From: Perlucidibaca sp.
GTDB taxonomy: Bacteria; Pseudomonadota; Gammaproteobacteria; Pseudomonadales; Moraxellaceae
NCBI GenBank assembly: GCA_023265995.1
Contig: JAHFSA010000003.1
Coordinates: 186,001-250,000 of the forward strand
Direction of reading: 5' to 3'
Length of the DNA: 64,000 nucleotides
The translations under genes were made by a program, and so were the position numbers. Below, one piece after another: positions 33,604 through 44,243 of the stretch. Numbering within the stretch: position 1 is the first letter of the stretch; each line of letters opens with the position of its first letter. The notes beneath the pieces were generated by a model, which ran no database searches, was not told the DNA's origin, and saw nothing but the letters and a program-made list of their open reading frames with translations.

Positions 33604-36600
33604 ATGGCTGAGTATCGCGGCGCTGACGCGATTCCGGCCGAGATCGACTGGTCCGGCGACCTGCCTGTGCTGGCGGTGCGCGACGAGCTGATCGCCGCTG
33701 TGCGCGCGCATCAGGTGGTCATCGTGGCCGGCGAGACCGGCTCCGGCAAGACCACGCAGCTGCCCAAGATCTGTCTCGCGGCCGGACGTGGTCGTGGCGG
33801 CCTGATCGGTCATACCCAGCCGCGCCGCATCGCGGCCCGAGCTGTCGCCAGCCGCATTGCCGAGGAGCTGAAGACCGTGGTCGGGGCCGGTGTCGGCTTC
33901 AAGGTCCGCTTCAGCGACCAGACCGCCGACAGCACCTATCTCAAGCTGATGACCGATGGCGTGCTGCTGGCCGAACTGGCGCATGACCGTCTGCTGCGTG
34001 CCTACGACACCATCATCATCGACGAGGCGCATGAACGCAGCCTCAACATCGATTTCCTGCTCGGCTATCTGCGCACGCTGCTGGTGAAACGGCCGGATCT
34101 CAAGCTGCTGATCACCTCGGCGACCATCGACGTGGAGCGTTTCAGCAAGCATTTTGCCGATGCTCCGGTATTCGTCGTCGAGGGCCGCAGCTATCCGGTC
34201 GAAACACGCTACCGCCCGGTGGCGCTGGAGACGGCGGCGAGCAGCGAGGATGAAGGCTTCGATCTGATCGAAGAGGCCATTCCGCGCGCCGTGGTGGAAG
34301 CGGTCGAGGAGTGTCTGGCGCACGAGCGCGGGCAGGGCAAGGCCGGGCGTGGCGACATCCTGGTGTTTTCCAGCAGCGAGCGCGAGATCCGTACGCTGGC
34401 CGAGACCCTGCGCAAGTACGGTCCGCCGCATACCGAGATCCTGCCGCTCTATGCGCGACTGTCGGTGGCGGAGCAGCAGAAGGTATTCGCCAAGGGTAGC
34501 GGCCGCCGCATCGTGATCGCCACCAATGTCGCCGAAACATCGCTGACGGTGCCGAACATCCACTACGTCATCGATCCCGGCTTCGCCCGCATCAGCCGCT
34601 ATTCCTATCGCTCCAAGGTCCAGCGCCTGCCCATCGAAGCGGTGTCGCAGGCCAGCGCCAACCAGCGTGCCGGCCGCTGCGGACGCATCGCGCCAGGGGT
34701 CTGCATCCGTCTCTACAGCGAGGCCGACTACCTCGCGCGGTCGGAGTTCACCGACCCCGAGATCCGCCGCACCAACCTGGCCGCGGTCATTTTGCAGATG
34801 CAGGTGCTGGGCCTCGGCGACCTCGAGCGCTTTCCGTTTCTCGATGCGCCCGATCCGCGTCTGGTCAATGACGGCTTCCGCCTGCTCGATGAGCTGGGCG
34901 CGGTCGACAAGCAGCGCCGCATCACCCGACTCGGGCGCCAGCTCGCGCGTCTGCCGCTGGATCCGCGTCTGGCGCGCATGGTGGTGGCGGCCTCCAGCCT
35001 GGGGGCGTTGCGCGAGGTCATGATCATCGTCGCCGCGCTGTCGGTGCAGGACCCGCGCGAGCGCCCGCACGACAAGCAGCAGGCGGCGGATGAGCGCCAT
35101 GCCCAGTTCCGTGACCCGGACTCGGACTTCCTGTTCTTCGTGAAGCTGTGGAATGTGCTGGCGGAGCAGAAGGAGAGCATGACCGAGCGCGAGCGCCGAG
35201 AATTCGCGCGCAAGAACTTCCTGTCCTGGATGCGTCTGCGCGAGTGGCGCGAGACCTATCGCCAGCTCGCGCAGCTGGCCGAATCGCTGAGCCTGCCCAT
35301 CAACCGCGAGCCGGCGCCTTACGAGGCCGTGCACCGGGCGCTGCTCAGCGGCCTGCTGTCGCAGATCGCGCAGAAGGGCGAGGACCGCGAGTATCTGGCG
35401 CCACGCAACCAGAAGGCGCAGGTCTTTCCGGGCTCGGTGCTGGCACGCAAGGGGCCGCCCTGGATCATGGCCGCCGAGCTGGTCGAGACCCATCGCGTGT
35501 TCCTGCGTCTGGCCGCGAAGATCGAGCCGGAGTGGGTCGAGAAGCTCGCCGGCGACCTGCTCAAGCGCAGCTATGCCGAGCCGCACTGGGAGCGGCGTCA
35601 GGGTCGGGTGACCGCATTCGAGCAGACCTCGCTGTTCGGTCTCATCCTGCACAGCCGGCGCAAGGTCAACTACGAAGCGATCGATCGTGTGGCTTCGCGC
35701 GAGATATTCATTCGCGATGCCCTGGTGGCCGGCGATTGCGAGCTCAAGGCAGCGTTCTTCAAGCACAACCGCGAGCTCATCGCCGACGTTGAGCGGCTGG
35801 AGGACAAGACCCGCCGTCGCGACCTGCTGGTGGACGAGGAGACGCTGTTCGGCTTCTACGACGAGCGCATCCCGGACGATGTCGCCAGCCTCAGGACCTT
35901 CGAGGACTGGCGTCATCGCGCCGAGAAGGAGGCGCCGCGCCATCTGTTCCTGACCGCCGAGCAGGTGCTGGCGCGCGAGGCCGATGCCGACAGCTTCCGT
36001 GACTTCCCGGATGTGCTGACGCTGGCCGGACACGAGCTGCCGCTGCGCTATCACTTCGAGCCCGGTCATGACGCCGACGGCGTGACCCTGTTGCTGCCGG
36101 TGGGCCTGCTGCAGGACATCCCCGAGCAGGCTCTGGAATGGCTGGTGCCGGGTCTGCTCGGTGACAAGGTCGAGGCATTGCTGCGCGGCTTGCCCAAGGC
36201 CCTGCGCCGGCAACTGGTGCCGCTGCCGGATACGGTCGCGCTGTTGCTGCAGGAGCTCAAGCCCGGGCAGGGCAGTCTGCTCGCCGTGCTCGGGCAGGCC
36301 CTGCTGCGGCGCGGCGTCAGGGTCACCAGCAGCGACTGGGCGCTGGCTGATCTGCCTGATCACATGCGCATGAACATCCGTGTCCTCGGCGCCCGCCAGC
36401 AGGTGCTGGGCGAGGGCCGTGATCTCGCCCGCCTGCGTGTGCAGCTGGCCTCGGCCGCCGCCGCTCGTGGTCATGCCGATCCGCAGGCGCGCCAGCAGTG
36501 GGAGCGGGTCGGCATCACACGCTGGGACTTCCCGGATCTGCCGGCGGTGATCGAAAGCAGTCAGCAGGGACTGCCGGCGCGCGCCTATCCGGCGCTGGTG

Positions 36601-37368
36601 CTGAGCGAACAGGGCCTGGCCCTGCGCCTGCTGCCGGGACAGAAGGCGGCGCAGGATGCGCACCGCATCGGCCAGGCCGAATTGATCCGTCTGCAGTGTG
36701 CGCAGGAGATCAAAATGTTGAAGAAGGTGATGGGGGAGGACCGCGGATTGTTCCTCCAGGCCGCCTTCTGGTCACCTAAAGAGCGTCTGGAGACCGACTT
36801 TGGTCGAGCTGTGGTCAGGTATCTTTTGAATCTCGAAGAAGCCCTGATCTATACTCGCGCCGACCATGACCGGCTGGTCACTAAATTGCGCGCACAGATC
36901 GTTCCTGAGGGACTTTCCCTGCTGCGCCAGCTCAGCCAGGTTTATGCCACGGCACATCAGCTCCGTTTGCGTCTGTCCGAGTTTCGCCAGCCGGCCTATT
37001 CAATGGCCGTGTCCGATATTCAAAGTCAGCTCGCTGGTCTTGATCTGCCAGGGTTTCTCGATGCCGTGCCAGCACATCGCTGGCTGCACTATCCGCGCTA
37101 TCTGAAGGCGCTGGCGCTGCGGTTAGACAAGCTTGGCAACAACCTGCTGCGTGACGACAAGGCCAGTGCCGACGCGCAGAAGCGTTGGCAGCGCTGGCAG
37201 CAACATGTCAGCCAGGTCATGGCCAGAGGAGGGGATCCTGCTCCGTTCGACGAGTATCGCTGGCTGCTTGAGGAATACCGCATCTCCCTCTTCTCGCAAC
37301 CGATGAAAACGGCTGTGCCGGTTTCCGCGGAACGTCTGGATCGCCTCTGGTCACAATTGACTGACTGA
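33604..37368 (+). CDS. hrpA: ATP-dependent RNA helicase HrpA
   Basis: A 1254-residue DEAH-box helicase, close to the usual 1300 residues of HrpA. Walker A GETGSGKTT is at 43-51, the DEAH box IIIDEAHERS at 137-146, SAT near 180, and motif VI QRAGRCGRIAPG near 358-369. The helicase-associated, OB-type and long C-terminal HrpA-specific regions follow. HrpA is implicated in mRNA processing and rescue of stalled ribosomes. The KAS III gene starts ten bases after its stop, so the two are probably cotranscribed. Confidence 0.95.
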   Translation: MAEYRGADAIPAEIDWSGDLPVLAVRDELIAAVRAHQVVIVAGETGSGKTTQLPKICLAAGRGRGGLIGHTQPRRIAARAVASRIAEELKTVVGAGVGFKVRFSDQTADSTYLKLMTDGVLLAELAHDRLLRAYDTIIIDEAHERSLNIDFLLGYLRTLLVKRPDLKLLITSATIDVERFSKHFADAPVFVVEGRSYPVETRYRPVALETAASSEDEGFDLIEEAIPRAVVEAVEECLAHERGQGKAGRGDILVFSSSEREIRTLAETLRKYGPPHTEILPLYARLSVAEQQKVFAKGSGRRIVIATNVAETSLTVPNIHYVIDPGFARISRYSYRSKVQRLPIEAVSQASANQRAGRCGRIAPGVCIRLYSEADYLARSEFTDPEIRRTNLAAVILQMQVLGLGDLERFPFLDAPDPRLVNDGFRLLDELGAVDKQRRITRLGRQLARLPLDPRLARMVVAASSLGALREVMIIVAALSVQDPRERPHDKQQAADERHAQFRDPDSDFLFFVKLWNVLAEQKESMTERERREFARKNFLSWMRLREWRETYRQLAQLAESLSLPINREPAPYEAVHRALLSGLLSQIAQKGEDREYLAPRNQKAQVFPGSVLARKGPPWIMAAELVETHRVFLRLAAKIEPEWVEKLAGDLLKRSYAEPHWERRQGRVTAFEQTSLFGLILHSRRKVNYEAIDRVASREIFIRDALVAGDCELKAAFFKHNRELIADVERLEDKTRRRDLLVDEETLFGFYDERIPDDVASLRTFEDWRHRAEKEAPRHLFLTAEQVLAREADADSFRDFPDVLTLAGHELPLRYHFEPGHDADGVTLLLPVGLLQDIPEQALEWLVPGLLGDKVEALLRGLPKALRRQLVPLPDTVALLLQELKPGQGSLLAVLGQALLRRGVRVTSSDWALADLPDHMRMNIRVLGARQQVLGEGRDLARLRVQLASAAAARGHADPQARQQWERVGITRWDFPDLPAVIESSQQGLPARAYPALVLSEQGLALRLLPGQKAAQDAHRIGQAELIRLQCAQEIKMLKKVMGEDRGLFLQAAFWSPKERLETDFGRAVVRYLLNLEEALIYTRADHDRLVTKLRAQIVPEGLSLLRQLSQVYATAHQLRLRLSEFRQPAYSMAVSDIQSQLAGLDLPGFLDAVPAHRWLHYPRYLKALALRLDKLGNNLLRDDKASADAQKRWQRWQQHVSQVMARGGDPAPFDEYRWLLEEYRISLFSQPMKTAVPVSAERLDRLWSQLTD

Positions 37369-37378
37369 GAGCTTTTCC

Positions 37379-38500
37379 ATGCAGCGCGTTGTCATCAGTG
37401 GTACGGGGCTCTTCACCCCGGAGCAGTCCATCAGCAATGAAGAGCTGGTCATCGCGTTCAACCGGCATGTCCGGGATTACAACGCCGCCCACGCCGACGA
37501 GATCGCCGCCGGCCGCCGGGTCGCCAAGGCCGAGTCCAGCGCCGAATTCATCGCCAAGGCCTCCGGCATCCAGGCCCGCCGTGTCATCGACAAGACCGGC
37601 CTGCTCGATGCCGGACGCCTGACTCCGCATATCGCCGAACGTTCCGATGACGAGCTCAGCCTGCAGGCCGAGATCGCCGTCCATGCCGCCCGCCAGGCGC
37701 TGGAGCGGGCAGGGCGCGTGGCCGCCGACATCGATGCCGTCATTGTCGCTGCCACCAGCCTGCAGCGCGCCTATCCGGCGGTGGCGATCGAGGTCCAGGC
37801 CGCGCTCGGCTGTGGCGGCTATGCCTATGACATGAATGTGGCCTGCTCGTCGGCGACCTTCGCCCTGCGCGCCGCCGTCGACGCCGTGCGCGTGGGTTCG
37901 GCTCGGCGCGTGCTGGTGATCTGTCCGGAGATCTGTTCCGGTTTCCTGGACTGGGCCGATCGCGACTGCCATTTCATCTTCGGCGATGTCGCCACCGCGC
38001 TGGTGGTGGAAGCGGCGGACGACGCCATTTCGACGACGGCTTTCGAGGTCCTGGGCTCGCGCCTGCAGACGCGTTTCTCCAACAACATCCGCGACAACTT
38101 CGGCTTCATCAACCGCTGCGAGGACAGTGATCCGCAGGCTCGCGACAAGCTCTTTTATCAGGAGGGGCGCAAGGTCTTCAAGGAAGTCTGTCCCATGGTC
38201 GCCGAGCAGATCCTCGATCACGGCGCCGAGCTGGGCCTGGGGCCGACGCAGTTCAAGCGCCTCTGGCTGCACCAGGCCAACATCAACATGAATGACCTGG
38301 TCAGCAAGCGCGTGCTCGGTGCCGATTTCCGGCGCGAGCAGGCACCGATCATTCTCGACGAATACGCCAACACCGCTGCCGCCGGCTCGCTGGTGGTCTT
38401 TCACAAGTTCTCGCAGGATCTGCAGGCTGGCGATATCGGCGTCATCTGCTCGTTCGGCGCCGGCTACTCCATCGGCAGCATCATCGTTCGTCGCTGCTGA
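37379..38500 (+). CDS. Beta-ketoacyl-ACP synthase III-like protein, copy 1
   Basis: A 373-residue thiolase-fold condensing enzyme. The FabH-type catalytic triad is intact: Cys156 in NVACSSATF, His298 in WLHQAN, and Asn331 in EYANTAAAG, with the C-terminal [12 protein letters not shown]. It is longer than FabH proper (about 320) and has an inserted N-terminal region (HADEIAAG), like the second-class KAS III of Pseudomonas that uses acyl-CoA from beta-oxidation as primer. That role is inferred. The second copy, in tandem, aligns over its whole length without gaps. Confidence 0.85.
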   Translation: MQRVVISGTGLFTPEQSISNEELVIAFNRHVRDYNAAHADEIAAGRRVAKAESSAEFIAKASGIQARRVIDKTGLLDAGRLTPHIAERSDDELSLQAEIAVHAARQALERAGRVAADIDAVIVAATSLQRAYPAVAIEVQAALGCGGYAYDMNVACSSATFALRAAVDAVRVGSARRVLVICPEICSGFLDWADRDCHFIFGDVATALVVEAADDAISTTAFEVLGSRLQTRFSNNIRDNFGFINRCEDSDPQARDKLFYQEGRKVFKEVCPMVAEQILDHGAELGLGPTQFKRLWLHQANINMNDLVSKRVLGADFRREQAPIILDEYANTAAAGSLVVFHKFSQDLQAGDIGVICSFGAGYSIGSIIVRRC

Positions 38501-38521
38501 GCCGCTGCTGCATCGAAGCAG

Positions 38522-38553
38522 GGACATGTCCTGCCACCCGGTCGGACATGTCT
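38522..38553. promoter_or_regulatory. Tandem palindromic operator candidate
   Basis: GGACATGTCC (38522-38531) is a perfect ten-base palindrome and is repeated as GGACATGTC (38544-38552). Their centres are 22 bases apart, two helical turns. They lie about 100 bases before the second KAS III start. This spacing and form suit a dimeric repressor of the TetR or LysR size; no protein is assigned. Confidence 0.5.
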
Positions 38554-38599
38554 TTGTCGCCAGCGATCCGCTGGTTTACACTTCCTCACACTATTTTTC

Positions 38600-38628
38600 G
38601 GCCCTGCGGGTTTTTGTCCGGCAGGGCC
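38600..38628 (+). terminator. Hairpin in the leader of the second KAS III gene
   Basis: GGCCCTGC (38600-38607) pairs with GCAGGGCC (38621-38628) around a T-rich loop, 20 bases before the second KAS III start. It could terminate the upstream transcript or act as an attenuator; no T-run follows. Confidence 0.4.
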
Positions 38629-38648
38629 ATTCATTCGCAGAGGTACGC

Positions 38649-39770
38649 ATGCAACGCGTCGTGATCAGCGGCACCGGTCTCTACACTCCGGAACAAAGCA
38701 TCAGCAACGACGAACTGGTGGCAGCCTTCAACGAATACGTGCGTCGCTACAACGAAACGCATGCCGACGAGATCGCTGCCGGCACGCTGCAGCCGCTGGC
38801 CGAATCAAGCTCCGAATTCATCCAGAAGGCATCCGGCATCAAGTCGCGCTATGTCATGAACAAGGATGGTGTGCTTGATCCGGCGCGCATGTTCCCGCAC
38901 ATCGCCGAGCGCGCGGATGACCAGCTCGGCATCCAGGCCGAGATCGGCGCGATCTCGGCACGCGAGGCCCTGGCCCAGGCCGGCAAGACCCCGGCCGATG
39001 TCGATGCCGTCATCGTCGCCTGCTCGAACATGCAGCGCGCCTATCCGGCGGTTGCCATCGAGGTCCAGCAGGCGCTGGGTGCCGGCGGCTACGCCTATGA
39101 CATGAATGTCGCCTGCTCCTCGGCCACCTTCGGCCTGCAGGCCGCCGTCGACGCCATCCGCTCCGGCTCGGCCCGCTGCGTGCTGGTGGTCAGCCCCGAG
39201 ATCACCTCGGCGCATCTCGAGTTCCGTGATCGCGACTGCCACTTCATTTTCGGTGACGTCGCCACCACCATGGTCGTGGAAGCGGCCGAGACCTGCACGG
39301 TGGAGGGCGCCTTCGAGGTGCTCGGCACACGTCTGCAGACCCAGTTCTCCAATGCCATCCGCAACAACTTCGGCTTTCTCAACCGCTGCGACGAATCCGG
39401 CATCGGCAAGCGCGACAAGCTCTTCCGCCAGGAGGGCCGCAAGGTCTTCAAGGAAGTCTGTCCCATGGTTGCCGAGCAGATTGTGGCGCACACTGGCGAC
39501 ACCGGCCTCGAGGTCAGCGATCTCAAGCGCCTCTGGCTGCATCAGGCCAATCTCAGCATGAATGAACTGATCGCCAAGCGTGTGCTGGGTCGCGAATTCT
39601 CGCGCGCCGAGGCGCCGGTCATTCTCGACGAATATGCCAACACCAGCTCGGCTGGCTCGATCATTGCCTTTCACAAGCACAGGCGCGACCTGCAGGCTGG
39701 TGATACCGGCGTGATCTGTTCGTTTGGCGCGGGATACTCGATAGGCAGCGTCATCGTTCGTCGCTGCTGA
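38649..39770 (+). CDS. Beta-ketoacyl-ACP synthase III-like protein, copy 2
   Basis: A 373-residue paralogue of the gene just upstream, with identical length and the same catalytic residues: Cys156, His298 and Asn331. Most differences are conservative, such as [13 protein letters not shown] against [13 protein letters not shown]. The ATG at 38649 follows AGAGGT; a long upstream open frame runs through the first gene out of frame and is not used. A separate 5' region with palindromes suggests that it is controlled independently of copy 1. Primer preference probably differs between the two copies; this is inference. Confidence 0.86.
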   Translation: MQRVVISGTGLYTPEQSISNDELVAAFNEYVRRYNETHADEIAAGTLQPLAESSSEFIQKASGIKSRYVMNKDGVLDPARMFPHIAERADDQLGIQAEIGAISAREALAQAGKTPADVDAVIVACSNMQRAYPAVAIEVQQALGAGGYAYDMNVACSSATFGLQAAVDAIRSGSARCVLVVSPEITSAHLEFRDRDCHFIFGDVATTMVVEAAETCTVEGAFEVLGTRLQTQFSNAIRNNFGFLNRCDESGIGKRDKLFRQEGRKVFKEVCPMVAEQIVAHTGDTGLEVSDLKRLWLHQANLSMNELIAKRVLGREFSRAEAPVILDEYANTSSAGSIIAFHKHRRDLQAGDTGVICSFGAGYSIGSVIVRRC

Positions 39771-39798
39771 GCACAAGGATGAGCACAAGGAGATGAAG

Positions 39799-40539
39799 AT
39801 GAAGACACGCGGCATGTCGTGCGCCTCGCTGTTGTCGATTGCGGTGCTGGGGCTGGCCATGAGCTCCCCGGTGCTGGCCGCCGACCAGGCGGATCCCTGG
39901 GAGGGCTTCAACCGTGGTGTCTTCCGCTTCAATGAGACGCTGGATCGCTACGTTGCCAAGCCGGTGGCCAGGGCCTATCAGGCAGTGACACCGGACGCTG
40001 TGGACAATGCCATTTCGCGCTTCTTCAACAACCTCACCAGCCCGGTCACGCTGGTCAACCAGCTGCTGCAGGGCAAGCCGGTTGCCGCTGTCGGCACCAC
40101 GGCGCGCCTGATCTTCAACAGCACCGTGGGTGTCGCCGGTCTGTTCGATGTGGCCGCCAAAATGGGTGTGCCGCGCGAGAAGGAAGACTTCGGTCAGACC
40201 CTGGCGGTCTGGGGCGTCGGCTCCGGGCCGTATCTGGTTCTGCCCGTGCTCGGTCCGAGCACGCTGCGCGACACTTTCGGTCGCGCGGTCGATATCGCGC
40301 CGGACCCGCGCAGCTACATTAATGACGATCCCGCTTTCGGCCTTGCCGCGCTCGACATGATCGACACCCGTGCCGACCTGCTCAATGCCGAGAAGGTCAT
40401 CGAAGGTGATCGTTACCAGTTCATTCGTGACTACTATCTCCAGCAGCGCGCCTTCGCCATTGCCGATGGCAAGGTCCAGCGTGACGAGTTCCTCGATGAC
40501 TCACTGGAACAAGATAGCAACGGAACGCCAGCCGAATGA
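39799..40539 (+). CDS. mlaA: MlaA/VacJ-family lipid-asymmetry protein
   Basis: A 246-residue VacJ/MlaA protein of the outer-membrane lipid-asymmetry system, which takes misplaced phospholipids from the outer leaflet. Family motifs include DPWEGFNRGVFRFNETLD, LTSPVTLVNQLLQG and GQTLAVWGVGSGPYLVLPVLGPSTLRD. The signal peptide ends VLAADQA without a lipobox cysteine, so this MlaA should be cleaved by signal peptidase I rather than lipidated as in E. coli. The AAGGAG site fits the ATG at 39799 better than the one six bases earlier. It overlaps the next gene by four bases. Confidence 0.9.
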   Translation: MKTRGMSCASLLSIAVLGLAMSSPVLAADQADPWEGFNRGVFRFNETLDRYVAKPVARAYQAVTPDAVDNAISRFFNNLTSPVTLVNQLLQGKPVAAVGTTARLIFNSTVGVAGLFDVAAKMGVPREKEDFGQTLAVWGVGSGPYLVLPVLGPSTLRDTFGRAVDIAPDPRSYINDDPAFGLAALDMIDTRADLLNAEKVIEGDRYQFIRDYYLQQRAFAIADGKVQRDEFLDDSLEQDSNGTPAE

Positions 40540-41720
40540 AGATACCTGCACCAGGCCCCATCCTGGTGATCGAGGCCGACCAGGTGCATTGCCAGCGACT
40601 CAAGGACTGGCTGCAGGCTGACGGCTTCCATGTCGTGACCGCCAGCGATGTCGACTCCGGCTTCGCACTGGCGCGCAACCTCAAGCCCTCGCTGGTGCTG
40701 GGCGAACTGGTGCTGGCACTGGCCAACGGCTCGCAGTTGCTGCGTTCGCTGTTGCATGAGCTGCCTGAAACCTCGGTGATCGTGGTCACCGAAACGGCCT
40801 CGCTGGACGAGGCTGTCACCGCCCTGCAGGAGGGCGCCAGCGACTTTCTCGTCAAGTCACTGCTCAACGAAGACATTCTGCGGGTGTCCGTGCAGCGCGC
40901 CATGGAGCGTCATGCCCTGCGCCTGGAAAACCGCCTGTACCGGGAAAAGCTGGAACATGCCAACGCGCGCCTGCAGCACAGCCTGCAGCTGCTTGAGCAG
41001 GATCAGCGCGCCGGTCGCCAGGTGCAGAGCCGCCTGCTGCCGCCAACGCCGCACCAGACCAATGGCCTGACGCTGTCGCACTACATCCTGCCGTCGCTGT
41101 ACCTGTCCGGCGACTTTGTCGACTACTTCAGCCTGGGCCCGCAGCGCACCGCGTTCTATCTCGCCGATGTCTCCGGCCATGGCGCCTCCAGCGCCTTCGT
41201 CACGGTTTTCCTGAAGACGCTGACCAACCGCATCCGCCGCCATTTCGAGAAGCGCACGGCGGTGTCGCTGCTGTCGCCCGGCCGCATCATGGCGGACATG
41301 AGCGAGGAGCTGCGTGCGCTGGGCACCGGCAAGCACCTGACGGTTTTCTGCGGCGTCATCGACACCAGCGAGAATGTGCTGACCTATTGCATAGGCGCGC
41401 ACTATCCGCCGCCCATCCTGAAGAATGGCGATGAAATTCATGTGCTTGAAGGGACTGGTCTGCCGCTGGGGCTGTTTCCGCATGCGCGCTATGAAGAGCA
41501 TCGCATAGTCTTGCAGCCAAGCTTTTCGCTTATCGCCTTTTCCGATGGTATCCTAGAGGTTCTTCCAGCGGGTGACCTGGCTGCCAAGGAAGCGCTGCTT
41601 CGTGCTGAGGTAGCTGCTGCCGACGGGCAACTGGAGAACCTGTCCGAGCGTCTCGGCCTGGAAAAGGTGCGTGACGTCCCGGATGACATTGCGTTGCTGA
41701 TGATCAAGCGTGATGAGTGA
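40536..41720 (+). CDS. RssB-like protein: degenerate receiver plus PP2C phosphatase
   Basis: A 394-residue protein with an N-terminal receiver-like domain (about 8-120), a helical linker (125-165) and a C-terminal SpoIIE/PP2C phosphatase domain (about 180-394; ADVSGHGASSAFV, FSDGILEV and DDIALLMIK). The receiver lacks the phosphorylatable aspartate: the expected Asp in the third strand is Glu57 (VLGELVL), while Thr85 and Lys107 are kept. The PP2C domain should dephosphorylate the STAS protein encoded next. The Asp-to-Glu change may leave the receiver permanently on or controlled by other means. It overlaps mlaA by four bases (ATGA). Confidence 0.88.
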   Translation: MKIPAPGPILVIEADQVHCQRLKDWLQADGFHVVTASDVDSGFALARNLKPSLVLGELVLALANGSQLLRSLLHELPETSVIVVTETASLDEAVTALQEGASDFLVKSLLNEDILRVSVQRAMERHALRLENRLYREKLEHANARLQHSLQLLEQDQRAGRQVQSRLLPPTPHQTNGLTLSHYILPSLYLSGDFVDYFSLGPQRTAFYLADVSGHGASSAFVTVFLKTLTNRIRRHFEKRTAVSLLSPGRIMADMSEELRALGTGKHLTVFCGVIDTSENVLTYCIGAHYPPPILKNGDEIHVLEGTGLPLGLFPHARYEEHRIVLQPSFSLIAFSDGILEVLPAGDLAAKEALLRAEVAAADGQLENLSERLGLEKVRDVPDDIALLMIKRDE

Positions 41721-42222
41721 AATGGACGCCTGCAAGATGCAATATGCCGTGCACAACGGCACCTATGTGTTGAAGTTGCGGGGGGATGTGCGCGTCCCGG
41801 TCTGCACGTCGCTGGAAACTTTTGTCGAAGAGCGTCTGCTCTGTGACAACAACCTGCGAGCGGTGCTCATAGACCTGACCGAGACCGAGGCCATCGACTC
41901 CACCGCGCTCGGTCTGCTTGCGCGCATTGCAGTCGTTCTGCAGGATCGCGGCCTGGGCCGGCCCATCATTCTCTGCATCAATCCCGATATCGAACGCATT
42001 CTGGTCAGCATGGGCTTCGACAAGGTCTTCCGCATTCTGCAGACCACGGCGGCCCTGCGTGACCGGCTCGATGAGCTGCCGGCGGACCATCTCAGCGAAG
42101 ATGAAGTCACCCAGGCCGTGATTGACGCCCACCGTACCCTCATGAGCCTGAACGAGAACAACCAGCAATCGTTCAGCAGCCTCGTCGACGCGCTTGAAAG
42201 CGAGCAGCGCCACCGCCACTGA
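41713..42222 (+). CDS. STAS-domain anti-sigma-factor-antagonist-like protein
   Basis: A 169-residue protein whose first 110 residues form a STAS domain. The conserved phosphorylation serine is in the EAIDSTALGLL segment. The last 50 residues are a charged, Gln-rich helical tail (NENNQQSFSSLVDALESEQ). The upstream PP2C protein is the likely phosphatase. Downstream targets, such as an anti-sigma factor or the kinase, are not in this window. Starts at 41713 (overlapping the upstream stop) or 41722 are possible. Confidence 0.87.
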   Translation: MSEMDACKMQYAVHNGTYVLKLRGDVRVPVCTSLETFVEERLLCDNNLRAVLIDLTETEAIDSTALGLLARIAVVLQDRGLGRPIILCINPDIERILVSMGFDKVFRILQTTAALRDRLDELPADHLSEDEVTQAVIDAHRTLMSLNENNQQSFSSLVDALESEQRHRH

Positions 42223-42234
42223 GCAGTGGCGGTG
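42211..42234. terminator. Hairpin between convergent STAS and tal genes
   Basis: CACCGCCACT (42211-42220) and AGTGGCGGTG (42225-42234) form a ten-base stem with loop GAGC. It overlaps the STAS stop codon and ends five bases from the tal stop, so it may serve both convergent genes. Confidence 0.6.
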
Positions 42235-42238
42235 CTGA

Positions 42239-43194
42239 TCAACCCAGACGCGGTGCCAGCAACTTTTCCAGCTTGACCAGATCAGCCGCGAACAGGCGTA
42301 TGCCCTCGGCCAGCTTTTCGGTGGCCATGGCATCCTCGTTGAGCTGCCAGCGGAAGGCGGCTTCCGTCAGTTCCGGCAGGCGCGGGCGCGCGGCAATGGT
42401 GGCGGCCTGCAGCACCGGCAGCAGCGGGGCGGTTTCGCCCGCCAGGCCATCAAGCAGTGCCGGACCGATGGTGAGCTTGTCGCAGCCGGCCAGGGCTCGG
42501 ATTTCGCCGGTGTTGCGGAAGCTGGCGCCCATGACCACGGTGCCGAAGCCGGCAGACTTGTAGTACTCGTAGATGCTGCGCACCGAGACCACGCCGGGAT
42601 CATTCTCCGGCGTGTAGTCCGTGCCGGTCTTGGCCTTGTACCAATCCAGAATGCGGCCCACGAAGGGCGAGATCAGCGTGGCATCGGCTTCGGCTGCGGC
42701 CTGCGCCTGAGCGAAGCTGAACAGCAGCGTGAGATTGCAGGTGATGCCTTCGCGTTCGAGCAGACGGGCGGCCTGTATGCCTTCCCAGGTGCTGGCGATC
42801 TTGACCAGCACGCGCTCGCGCGGCACACCGAGCTGGCGATAGCGCTCGACCAGACGACGCGCCTGGGCGACAGTGGCGGGCAGGTCGAAGGACAGGCGGG
42901 CATCGACCTCGGTCGAGACCAGGCCGGGGATGTGCTGCAGGATCTCGTGGCCGAAACCGACCGCCACGGCCTCGACGGCGGCGGTCAGGCGCTGCGCCGG
43001 GGGCAGGGCGCGTGCCGCTTCAATGCCGCGCGCCAGAATGTGTTCATAAGCCGGATCGCTGGCCGCCTTCAGGATCAGCGACGGATTCGTGGTGGCATCC
43101 ACCGGCTGCAGACGCTTGATGCTGTCGATGTCGCCGGTGTCGGCGACAACCACGGTGCAGGCCCTGAGTTGTTCCAGCGGGTTTGACGCAATGC

Positions 43195-43198
<4 letters not shown>
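42239..43198 (-). CDS. tal: Transaldolase
   Basis: A 319-residue pentose-phosphate enzyme that transfers a dihydroxyacetone unit between sugar phosphates. Signatures are DATTNPSLI near residue 34 and [11 protein letters not shown], with Schiff-base Lys133 (Lys132 in E. coli TalB). The length is as expected for the type I family. Its start overlaps the dusA stop by four bases, so translation is probably coupled. Confidence 0.96.
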
Positions 43199-44166
<968 letters not shown>

Positions 44167-44243
44167 GCCGTGTAGTGTCGCACGAGGCGGCGGAGTGCGG
44201 AATCGGCATTGCATGGGCTCTGGTAGTTGTATCGCGCTCCCAA

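Noticed and set aside
33328-36663. 1111-codon open frame on the minus strand, opposite hrpA
   Set aside because: Composition is Gln/Arg/Leu-rich and without motifs; the plus strand is a complete HrpA. GC-rich codon bias explains the lack of stops.
38292-38648. Long upstream extension of the second KAS III frame
   Set aside because: The extension is out of frame with the first KAS III gene, has no family sequence, and the ATG at 38649 gives the exact length of the paralogue.
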